The notes under the pieces: generated by a model
Seen by the model: only the letters and a program-made list of their open reading frames with translations
The model's database searches: none
What the model was told of the DNA's origin: nothing
Virus record (IMG/VR): IMGVR_UViG_3300034418_008293
Span: 1 to 31,213 of that record
DNA: 31,213 nucleotides
Reading direction: 5' to 3' (one strand)
From: a virus
Program-made: the position numbers and the translations under genes
Part shown: positions 23,949 through 30,959 of the stretch, piece by piece
Position numbering within the stretch: the stretch's first letter is position 1
How the letters are laid out: each line of letters opens with the position of its first letter

Positions 23949-25811
23949 TTACTCTTTAATATTTGATTCATCTAATAGTGACTCCTTACGTTTATCAGAA
24001 GTAAAGACTAATTCTTTGTCTAAAGATTCTAATAAAGTTCGGTTTTTAGCAAAATTATGTTTTGCGGCTTCACTAACTGTAGATTGGTCATCTACTTTCA
24101 TGTCCTTTCTACCTAAACGATCTCTACCGAAAGCGTTGTCTTGAGTATTAATATTTGAAACCTTCTCTTCGGGACGACCTAAAGGACGTTTTTCATCATA
24201 ACCATCAGGTACATTACCTGGGTCTGTTTCCATTCTACCTTTACCATATAATGAAGCTAGATCGTGTGGAGTACCATATGAACGACCTGTTGTAAGTGGA
24301 TCATTACCTTCTGTCTCAATTTGAGCCATACGGAATCTACGTTTTTGGTCTTGAGCGATTAAGTCTCTATACTCTTCATACTCGTCCTCACTAAAGTGGA
24401 AGATATGGTTATAAATCCAATCCGTAGGAAGTAATTTATTTTCCATAATTTGAGAAGCTAAATCTACTTTCTCTTTCATTAATGCGATCTTTTCTTGATC
24501 GTAAATGATAGATGGAGTAGTTAATTGTAACTCAAAATTAGTCATTTGTTCGTCTCTATATCCTTGAGAATATAGGTGAACCAAAGCGATTTTATATAAT
24601 TCTGAAATTAGAATACGTTGTAATCTGTCAATTGTGCGACCGAAACGAATATCTTCAGCTGCTAATGTAGCTTTACCAGATAAATTTTCATCATAGCCCA
24701 TAAATGCTTTAGGCACTTTAAGAGCAGCAAATAATTTTTCTCTTAGGTATTCTACGTCTTCGATTGCGGCGTAATCTAAACCTTTTGTAGTATCAATTTT
24801 AGTTGCTTGATCGTTACCTCTAATAGGGATATAAAAATCCTCCATTATGTTTTGCATATTATAATTCAGGTTATACTCACCTGTTTTCTGGTCCATTAAA
24901 GGTGTACGCTTCATTGTAGAAATTGTTTTCTGCATAAAGTTTTCTACCTCATTTGGAGGAATAGAACCAACGTTAATATAGAAAATACGTTTTTCTGGGG
25001 CGCGGACAATTCTATGGATTAGCATTGCATCTTCCATCAACGCATATTGCTTGTATAATTTACGAGCAGGTTCAATGTATGAACGACCATATGGAAGATA
25101 ATTTACATCCGATAGTAATCTAAAGTGAGCAATCTCATAATTATCAAATGTAATAGTATTACCAGCTGCTCTTTGATTTGGTGTATTATAATATCCTGAA
25201 GAAGTACCACCATAGATACCTTCTGGGTTGTAATTAAATACTACTTTAGATGGGTGTTCTGGGTCAAAATTTTCTTGTCTTTCAATATGGTATGCTGAAT
25301 ATGGGATTACATTATAAACACCATATTTTTCTGAAATTTCTAGTTTAAGGAAAAAGTCACCATATTTACACATTTGGCGAGTCCAAGACCACAAATTAAA
25401 TTCAACGTTTAAGATATCGTAGAATAAATTGTAGAGGATCTTTTGAATATCATCATCCGAGGATTTGATTTGAAGTACTTCACCCATATCATTTTTAAGA
25501 GTACATTCATCAGCAATAATATCAAGTGCAGAAGCAATAATAGCATCTGTATCCATTAAATCATAATCGGAGTATATGTAAGTTCTTAAATACTGATAGT
25601 TCATATTGAACTGAGCTCCGTATAAAGAAGTTGAGGCTGGGTTTTGATAGATACCAGAGAATCTATCCATTAGAGAGTTTGTTTGGAACTCACCAGAGGT
25701 TTGAATGTGATCCGTATCGACTACTTTAAGTTGAGTGCCACCAACGTTTCTAATTACGACGTCGGAAGAAAATAATCTTTGTAGTCTTTTGAATAAACTA
25801 GTATCAGCCAT
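23949..25811 (-). CDS. 20: Portal vertex protein (gp20-like)
   Basis: 620 aa, slightly longer than T4 gp20 (524). It forms the dodecameric portal through which DNA is packaged and which nucleates prohead assembly. The diagnostic central region is clear: PYGRSYIEPARKLYKQYALM and EDAMLIHRIVRAPEKRIFYI at about residues 240-280, then SIPPNEVENFMQK and LKVPKAFMGYDENLSGKATL (about 360-385). The region QMCKYGDFFLKLEISEKYGV, near residue 145, is also typical. The C-terminal about 130 residues are polar and charged and less conserved. It has its own ATATTTATAA motif 14 nt upstream. Confidence 0.97.
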   Translation of the reverse strand: MADTSLFKRLQRLFSSDVVIRNVGGTQLKVVDTDHIQTSGEFQTNSLMDRFSGIYQNPASTSLYGAQFNMNYQYLRTYIYSDYDLMDTDAIIASALDIIADECTLKNDMGEVLQIKSSDDDIQKILYNLFYDILNVEFNLWSWTRQMCKYGDFFLKLEISEKYGVYNVIPYSAYHIERQENFDPEHPSKVVFNYNPEGIYGGTSSGYYNTPNQRAAGNTITFDNYEIAHFRLLSDVNYLPYGRSYIEPARKLYKQYALMEDAMLIHRIVRAPEKRIFYINVGSIPPNEVENFMQKTISTMKRTPLMDQKTGEYNLNYNMQNIMEDFYIPIRGNDQATKIDTTKGLDYAAIEDVEYLREKLFAALKVPKAFMGYDENLSGKATLAAEDIRFGRTIDRLQRILISELYKIALVHLYSQGYRDEQMTNFELQLTTPSIIYDQEKIALMKEKVDLASQIMENKLLPTDWIYNHIFHFSEDEYEEYRDLIAQDQKRRFRMAQIETEGNDPLTTGRSYGTPHDLASLYGKGRMETDPGNVPDGYDEKRPLGRPEEKVSNINTQDNAFGRDRLGRKDMKVDDQSTVSEAAKHNFAKNRTLLESLDKELVFTSDKRKESLLDESNIKE

Positions 25812-25825
25812 TGTTTTGTTTATTA

Positions 25826-25835
25826 TTATAAATAT
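25826..25835 (-). promoter_or_regulatory. Conserved ATATTTATAA motif for the portal gene
   Basis: ATATTTATAATAATAAAC in the gene direction, 14 nt before the ATG at 25811. Its first base is also the last base of the terminase stop codon. Confidence 0.6.
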
Positions 25836-27421
25836 TACCTAAGAAGCCAACTAATGTCTTCAGTGCCACCATTGCCATACGGATTTTCAATCTTGTATGG
25901 ATTTTGGGTACCATTAGCATTATAACCACCCTGCCAGCTTACTCTATTGCTAGAGATATTATTTAAAGTAGCTTTAGAGGCTTCTAAATGTTGTGATCTA
26001 AATTTGAATGAAGTATCTCTCATAAACATAGCGATACCAAATGCCATAACTAAATCATCATTATATCCTTGCTGTGCTTCCGCACGGCCATTCTTCCACA
26101 TAAATACTTTCATTTCTTCAATCAAACGTCTTGATTGAATTGTAACATCTTTACCATTAACATACTCTTGAAACTTACCTACAATCATAGGTCGATTTCG
26201 AGATGTCATAGTAAAACCAGCTACCATTTTTGATGTATCCATATATTTGTCAAAATACGAATCACTCATTGCGGAATCACTCTTACTTGAATAGAATAGG
26301 TTAGTATATCCTCTTTCTATTACAGTTTGGATAGTTGCCCAACCAATAGAAGCATTTTCAATTACAAGTAATGCTTCATTATATTCAGTAGCTATACCTA
26401 CTAATAAGTGTCCGTATTCTTTAGTGCCGAGTTGACCTTTATACTCAGCGACTTGAGTATTGGTTTCAATGTCGATAACATGGAATGCAGAGTAGTCCTT
26501 ACCATCACCACGAGCAACGTCAGCAACCACAAGGTAGGATCTTGAATAATCAGCGGGTTCCCAAATCCATAGATTTTGGTCAGCACCACGTTTTTCAAGT
26601 GGATCCTTAATGTATGTTTGTTCATAAAATTGTAAGTATTCAGCGTAGAATACAGTGTCACCTGAGGTGCTGAAATCACAGTCACACTCTTGGGCTGCCA
26701 TTCTAGGATCACCTAGTAATTCATCTTGTCTATCTCTCCACGTTTGGTCACGTTCAGGGTGAACATACCAAGGTAATTTAATTGGTAAGAAATCACTTTC
26801 GCCATTTTCTGCTCTAACCCATGTTTGATGGAACCAGTTACCTGTACCATAAGGAGTAGATAAAGCAATACACCCACCACCAGTAGCAAGTGTTTGTTGA
26901 GCTGAGGCCCAGATTTCGCCAATGTTATCAATAAAGGCAGCCTCATCAATTAATAGAAGAGAAACGGCTTCCGATCTACCTGCATCACTTGATGCTGAAG
27001 TAGCTTTGATTTGGGATCCGTTATTTAGTCTAAGTGTTAATTTGTTATTTTCGTCTGCTGGGATCTTTAGCCATGAAGGTAAATTTTCATACATGAATTT
27101 AACCTTCGTAACCATGTTTTTAGCTGTTTCTTGCTTAGTCGCAATACAGAGTACGTTTTTATCCTTTTGGAATAACATCAACCACAGAGAATAACCTGCA
27201 CCTAATGTTGAGATACCTAACTGACGGGATTTAAGTACTACAGAATAAGGATTTTCTTGAAATAGTTTTAATACTTTTTCTTGGAATGGGAATAGCTGGA
27301 ATGGGATGCGACCACGTTGTGGGTGTTGAATAAAGCAGTATTTTTTCATAAAGTGGACAGGGTCAGCTGCACACTTAATATACTCTTGTTGGATTATTTG
27401 TCTTAAATTGGGTTCGCTCAT
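25835..27421 (-). CDS. 17: Large terminase subunit (gp17-like)
   Basis: 528 aa. It is the packaging motor ATPase and headful nuclease that docks on the portal. ATPase: the P-loop region is KSRQLGIST at 64-72, with the usual Walker lysine position occupied by Ile70 and a lysine at the front (K64); Walker B SLLLIDEAAF at 154-163 with D159 and E160; STPYGTGN (188-195) is the coupling motif region. Nuclease: D301 in VVADVARGDG, E355 in LLVIENASIG, and D455/D456 in YNDDLVMAFG. The start overlaps the previous gene by 4 nt (ATGA). Shorter than T4 gp17 (610 aa), like marine relatives. No gp16 small terminase is evident beside it. Confidence 0.97.
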   Translation of the reverse strand: MSEPNLRQIIQQEYIKCAADPVHFMKKYCFIQHPQRGRIPFQLFPFQEKVLKLFQENPYSVVLKSRQLGISTLGAGYSLWLMLFQKDKNVLCIATKQETAKNMVTKVKFMYENLPSWLKIPADENNKLTLRLNNGSQIKATSASSDAGRSEAVSLLLIDEAAFIDNIGEIWASAQQTLATGGGCIALSTPYGTGNWFHQTWVRAENGESDFLPIKLPWYVHPERDQTWRDRQDELLGDPRMAAQECDCDFSTSGDTVFYAEYLQFYEQTYIKDPLEKRGADQNLWIWEPADYSRSYLVVADVARGDGKDYSAFHVIDIETNTQVAEYKGQLGTKEYGHLLVGIATEYNEALLVIENASIGWATIQTVIERGYTNLFYSSKSDSAMSDSYFDKYMDTSKMVAGFTMTSRNRPMIVGKFQEYVNGKDVTIQSRRLIEEMKVFMWKNGRAEAQQGYNDDLVMAFGIAMFMRDTSFKFRSQHLEASKATLNNISSNRVSWQGGYNANGTQNPYKIENPYGNGGTEDISWLLR

Positions 27422-27990
27422 TTGCCAATTTTCCAGTACATACGACCTGTGAAAACTGGTTGTAAATCTTGATTAACACCTATTCCAAAACCGTATGCTT
27501 GTTTTCTTTTATTTCTATACATCAATTCACTACCTAGGTAATTGATTTGAGATTGATCTCCTGTTAAACCAACTCCAAAGTATAATTCTCTTTTATTTAA
27601 AATAATAGTTTCTTTAATAGTTTTTCTTGGGTAAGTAAAATTGTAAGCAATTTTTCTACCTAAGATTTGGTTTTGGGATACTGTATCAGTGATCGTTAAG
27701 TCTAGACTGTCTAATACTTGTGTATCCTCGTATGTTCTAATAGCATAATAATCTGCTAAAATAGCTGCTGTATCGATTGGGGTTGTAAATGTATCAATAT
27801 CTACCTTAGTAACATATTTTATTTTAGGTACATATACAGGGTATTCTTTTTCAATCGTAACGTATTCGACAATTGTATCCCTAATAATACGTTCAGTAGG
27901 TTCAATTGGTCCAGAACAGTTACGTTGAAGAAGTAAAATTACTAATACAGCTATTAATAATGTTTGAATATTTTTAACGTAGCGATTCAA
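27418..27990 (-). CDS. Membrane-anchored protein with beta-rich C-terminus (190 aa)
   Basis: One N-terminal hydrophobic segment (TLLIAVLVILLL, residues about 10-22) follows a short basic start, so it should insert in the inner membrane with the rest outside. A cysteine follows closely (QRNCSG) but the preceding residues do not make a good lipobox. The middle is rich in Thr, Ile, Val and Asp (TIVEYVTIEKEYPVYVPKI). The last 55 residues alternate aromatic and polar residues (ELYFGVGLTGDQSQI; QAYGFGIGVNQDLQPVF) and end GRMYWKIGK, reminiscent of outer-membrane beta strands. A spanin-like lysis or envelope role is possible. It overlaps the genes on either side (17 nt and 4 nt). Function unknown. 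Confidence 0.7.
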   Translation of the reverse strand: MNRYVKNIQTLLIAVLVILLLQRNCSGPIEPTERIIRDTIVEYVTIEKEYPVYVPKIKYVTKVDIDTFTTPIDTAAILADYYAIRTYEDTQVLDSLDLTITDTVSQNQILGRKIAYNFTYPRKTIKETIILNKRELYFGVGLTGDQSQINYLGSELMYRNKRKQAYGFGIGVNQDLQPVFTGRMYWKIGK

Positions 27991-28279
27991 GTTCGTTCTT
28001 GATTTTGGTTAACTCTTTTAAACGAGTAAATAACTTATCTTTATCTTCACCTTCAGCTAATTTCCATTTTTTAACTGTAGATTTCATTTCTTTAATAGTT
28101 TCTTTAAGCTTAGGATTAACGCTTTCCTTTTGCATTGCATTAATTTCTCTTTCTAATGCTGCTGTGCGTTCTAAAGCTTGGTTATATTCTTCTTGAGCTT
28201 TAACATCTTCAGGAGTTGCTTCTGTAAGAACATCTACAATAGTTTCTTTAATATATTCTGCTAATTCTGAACGTTTCAT
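27974..28279 (-). CDS. Small coiled-coil protein (101 aa)
   Basis: Begins MKRSELAEYIKETIVDVLTE and is helical and highly charged throughout, with heptad patterns at about 25-50 (EEYNQALERTAALEREINAM) and 75-101. It has no cysteine and no membrane segment. It is the first gene of the unit leading to terminase; its end overlaps the next gene by 17 nt. A small terminase (gp16) is one option for a short coiled-coil protein just upstream of gp17, but I see no DNA-binding motif to support it. The conserved promoter motif is 15 nt upstream. Confidence 0.7.
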   Translation of the reverse strand: MKRSELAEYIKETIVDVLTEATPEDVKAQEEYNQALERTAALEREINAMQKESVNPKLKETIKEMKSTVKKWKLAEGEDKDKLFTRLKELTKIKNELESLR

Positions 28280-28294
28280 TACAATATTATTTTA

Positions 28295-28304
28295 TTATAA
28301 ATAT
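28295..28304 (-). promoter_or_regulatory. Conserved ATATTTATAA motif for the packaging operon
   Basis: ATATTTATAATAAAATAA in the gene direction, 15 nt before the ATG at 28279 and one base after the stop of the kinase-like gene. Confidence 0.6.
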
Positions 28305-28305
28305 G

Positions 28306-28836
28306 TCAAAGTTCAATACTATTAATTATTTGGTGGACTCGTTCCTCTGTACTACCCTCAATTACATCGTAGTTTTTGATACGGTGTTTCTGTTGACTTA
28401 AAATATGTCGAATAATGATATCAATTTCATTTCTATACTCTGCATCAGTTTCTCTAATACCATTATCCTCAATTTCTACACCTTCTGGTGAAACGTAAAA
28501 AATATAATCGTATTCTCTAATCAAACGAATAGCGTAAGTATAAAATGCTTCTTTATCAGTCCAATCCATTGATTTAGAAGCTTGAGCAAATGCCATTACA
28601 TCAATTACAGTGCGATCTGTAATGATGTTTTCTTGCATGAGTTCAGTTGCACGTTCAGCTAAAAATACTGTTTGACCCTTTAAAGTTGAATCAGTATTCA
28701 ATGGAATACCCATTGCCATTAGTTCTTTAGAACGTTCAGTTCTAAAATTATAACCCTTAAAATAATCTAGCTCTTGAAGAGCTTTGACAAGTGTAGTTTT
28801 ACCTACACTCATAGTCCCACATAATCCTATTTTCAT
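28306..28836 (-). CDS. P-loop nucleotide kinase-like ATPase (NadR/AAA_28 type)
   Basis: 176 aa. P-loop GTMSVGKT at residues 7-14. TERSKELMAMG (about 33-43), NIITDRTVIDVMAFAQ (about 70-85) and NGIRETDAEYRNEID (about 124-138) follow the pattern of small P-loop kinases such as the ribosylnicotinamide kinase part of NadR: a substrate-contacting DR-x-x-x-D segment and an Arg-containing lid. It may phosphorylate a nucleoside or related small molecule in the cytoplasm. The true substrate cannot be read from sequence. The start overlaps the cupin gene by 4 nt (ATGA), so the two are likely translationally coupled. Similar ATPases are found in other T4-like phages. Confidence 0.8.
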   Translation of the reverse strand: MKIGLCGTMSVGKTTLVKALQELDYFKGYNFRTERSKELMAMGIPLNTDSTLKGQTVFLAERATELMQENIITDRTVIDVMAFAQASKSMDWTDKEAFYTYAIRLIREYDYIFYVSPEGVEIEDNGIRETDAEYRNEIDIIIRHILSQQKHRIKNYDVIEGSTEERVHQIINSIEL

Positions 28837-29216
28837 CCTTGTGAATCTCCTGGTAATACTCTATAACTATCTTCCTCGTAATGTTTAGTAGATACCTCAA
28901 AAATTGTAGCACCTTGAGATAATGCCTTCAATTGATGTGGTTGTCCTACTTCTAAATCTACGATATCTCCTTCACCAATCAAAGTTGATTGTACTGTAGC
29001 TGTTTCAGTATCGATCCAGCTATATTCAAAATTACCTTCAGCTACATACCAAGATTCTTCTTTAATCAAATGGTAGTGCATTGAAAATTTCTTGCCTTTT
29101 TCAAATACAAGCAGTTTACCACAATATAAGTCGTGGTTTACAATCCAAAGCTCGTGTCCCCAAGCTTTTTTGTGGATATCTCCTTTACGAGGAATTGGCT
29201 GATACTTATGTCCCAT
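28833..29216 (-). CDS. Cupin-domain protein (127 aa)
   Basis: A single small cupin. Motif 1 is GKKFSMHYHLIKEESWYVAEG, with likely metal ligands His47, His49 and Glu53 or Glu54; motif 2 contains GQPHQLKAL with His94. KKAWGHELWIVN near the start resembles the mannose-6-phosphate isomerase type II cupin group, which suggests a sugar or sugar-nucleotide substrate, or a non-catalytic binding role. It begins one base after the stop of the 92-aa gene and overlaps the kinase-like gene, in one accessory operon. The metal and reaction are unknown. Confidence 0.82.
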   Translation of the reverse strand: MGHKYQPIPRKGDIHKKAWGHELWIVNHDLYCGKLLVFEKGKKFSMHYHLIKEESWYVAEGNFEYSWIDTETATVQSTLIGEGDIVDLEVGQPHQLKALSQGATIFEVSTKHYEEDSYRVLPGDSQG

Positions 29217-29217
29217 A

Positions 29218-29496
29218 TTAGTTTCTGTAATCTGATAGTAAGTTTTTCATTGAAGAATTTTTATACCAAGGTAAACCTTCACGTTCTTGCATAATTTCAT
29301 TGTATGATTCTTCATCGTACTGGATACCATGGAGATAATATGATTTAGACATTTCTGATTCTTTATCATATGGTTCAATTGCTGGGCCATCCCAACGATG
29401 GAACTTCCAATTTTCCTCACCTTGCATTCTAACCAGATGAATAATTGCTCCTCTTGAGTTAATTTCTTTGTACTCGTAAAGTCTTTCTTTTGCCAT
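29218..29496 (-). CDS. Small protein with HRWDGPA motif (92 aa)
   Basis: WKFHRWDGPAIEPYDKE followed by SYYLHGIQYDEESYNEI matches the 'HRxDGPA ... W/YYxxG' pattern that is repeated in many phage and bacterial proteins; here it occurs about once. It has no membrane or signal segment. It lies 10 nt after the oxidoreductase stop and one base before the cupin start, so all four genes of this block are likely co-transcribed. The biochemical role of this motif is unknown to me. Confidence 0.75.
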   Translation of the reverse strand: MAKERLYEYKEINSRGAIIHLVRMQGEENWKFHRWDGPAIEPYDKESEMSKSYYLHGIQYDEESYNEIMQEREGLPWYKNSSMKNLLSDYRN

Positions 29497-29506
29497 AACT
29501 TATTTA

Positions 29507-30856
29507 TTAATAATTTTCAAAAAATTCAGGATATTCGTCCATATCCTCTTTAAACTGTAAAATATATTCTGCAACGTATGTTCCTTGAGCACCCGAAACT
29601 GTAATACCACGTGCTGATAAAGCGTCACCTACAAAGTGAACGTTGTTAAAATCAGCTAATGCTAATGTATCATAGTCAACTAATGGTTCAGGTGATAGAT
29701 ACTTGACTTCAGGAATATAAACACCCCAATCATTTTGAAGAGTTGGGAATACTTTTTTCATATCCTCGATAAAATCATCAATGTATGAATAGTAACCTTG
29801 GAAAGCTTCACGTACTTCCTCCATTTGAGGACCACTAATAGAAACAGCACTTACATTTTCACCTTCAGATGTTGTTGAGGGACGACGTGAAGGGCTATAA
29901 TACAAACCAGTAGCATCCTTTTGTACTTTCTCTACCAATTCTCTTGACCATTTAAATGGCTCTTCGATACCTTGAATTTCCATCAAGATACCAAAATTGG
30001 TCATATCGTTTCTGTACTTTTCGTCTTTTTTAGCATGTCCGTTGTACGAATGATTTCCATACGTTTCCTCAACGGCAACAAAAGCTGCGTTGTTGTTTGT
30101 ACAGAAAGAGCGTAGCGATACTCCCTCGCCATCAAATTTTCTATATAGTTTGAAGTCATAACTAATATCAATTAGTTTCTGGAAGTGTTTTTGTGGTGCC
30201 TCAAATCGCACCCCAATTTGTACTGGTTTTGGTTCAGTAGGTAGTGTATATTCGTCTGCTAGTTGTTTACCAAAGTCAATACCTGATTTACCAACTGCAA
30301 AGATTAAGCGGTCATATTTTATTGTTTCTTTTGGAGTATTCCAATCACAATATAATTCATTATTATCAAAATCAATGTTGGTTACTTTAGTCTCCCAAAT
30401 AAATTTAACACCTTTAGACACTAGGAAATCGTACCAATTTTTACCAATCTCGTGTAGATAATCTGTACCAACGTGCCATACAGGGAACAAACGTAAACCG
30501 AAATATGGTTTGATGAAATCAGGTTCTGCTTGGGGATCTGAGCATTGTACTTCTTCTGGTTTAGGGTGGAAACGTTTGAAATTATTGATTACCTCATCAA
30601 ACAACTCCATTGCTTTATCTTCTCCACAATACTTAGACATATGACCTCCAATAGCAGTATGGTAAGTTAATTTACCATCGCTCCAACCACCAGCACCTAA
30701 AAAACCCTCCATTACTTCGGAATACTTTCTTTCATATGGACTTTTACCCATATCAATGATAGTGATAGCTTCGCCCGGATAACCATTGTCTACAAGTTTT
30801 GTAGCTGCATTAACACCTGCTACTCCTGCTCCTACGATTACGATTTTTTCCGTCAT
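29507..30856 (-). CDS. FAD-dependent oxidoreductase (COG2509-like)
   Basis: 449 aa. The N-terminal Rossmann motif VGAGVAG (GxGxxG at residues 9-14) binds FAD; the C-terminal VHFVGDALSARGITVSGAQG is the second flavin-contacting segment. GGWSDGKLTYHTAIGGH near residue 56 and PTEPKPVQIGVRFEAP near 206 are features I associate with the COG2509 group of uncharacterised FAD-dependent dehydrogenases. It has no signal peptide. The substrate is unknown. It is full length, not a fragment, and its AT content and leader style match its neighbours, so it looks like an established phage gene. TAGGAA before the ATG is weakly Shine-Dalgarno-like. Phages rarely carry this family, so it may be an auxiliary metabolic gene. 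Confidence 0.85.
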   Translation of the reverse strand: MTEKIVIVGAGVAGVNAATKLVDNGYPGEAITIIDMGKSPYERKYSEVMEGFLGAGGWSDGKLTYHTAIGGHMSKYCGEDKAMELFDEVINNFKRFHPKPEEVQCSDPQAEPDFIKPYFGLRLFPVWHVGTDYLHEIGKNWYDFLVSKGVKFIWETKVTNIDFDNNELYCDWNTPKETIKYDRLIFAVGKSGIDFGKQLADEYTLPTEPKPVQIGVRFEAPQKHFQKLIDISYDFKLYRKFDGEGVSLRSFCTNNNAAFVAVEETYGNHSYNGHAKKDEKYRNDMTNFGILMEIQGIEEPFKWSRELVEKVQKDATGLYYSPSRRPSTTSEGENVSAVSISGPQMEEVREAFQGYYSYIDDFIEDMKKVFPTLQNDWGVYIPEVKYLSPEPLVDYDTLALADFNNVHFVGDALSARGITVSGAQGTYVAEYILQFKEDMDEYPEFFENY

Positions 30857-30870
30857 TGATTCCTATTTTT

Positions 30871-30886
30871 AATTTATTAAATATAC
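30871..30886 (-). promoter_or_regulatory. Possible degenerate promoter motif for the accessory operon
   Basis: GTATATTTAATAAATT in the gene direction, 14 nt before the ATG at 30856, directly after a terminator T-tract. It resembles ATATTTATAATAAA with two bases missing. Confidence 0.35.
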
Positions 30887-30921
30887 AAAAAAAAACTGCG
30901 ACCTCCTAATTGAGGTCACAG
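30887..30921 (-). terminator. Intrinsic terminator after the partial cupin-like gene
   Basis: In the gene direction: stem CTGTGACCTC / GAGGTCGCAG (10 bp with one T-G wobble), loop AATTAG, then nine T. It separates the partial gene from the oxidoreductase operon. Confidence 0.92.
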
Positions 30922-30959
30922 CTCTCCAAATTTTAATTTTAAGCGACTAGGCTATGAAT

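Noticed and set aside
26401-26949. Out-of-frame open frames within the terminase region
   Set aside because: They overlap the well-supported terminase frame and have no recognisable features.
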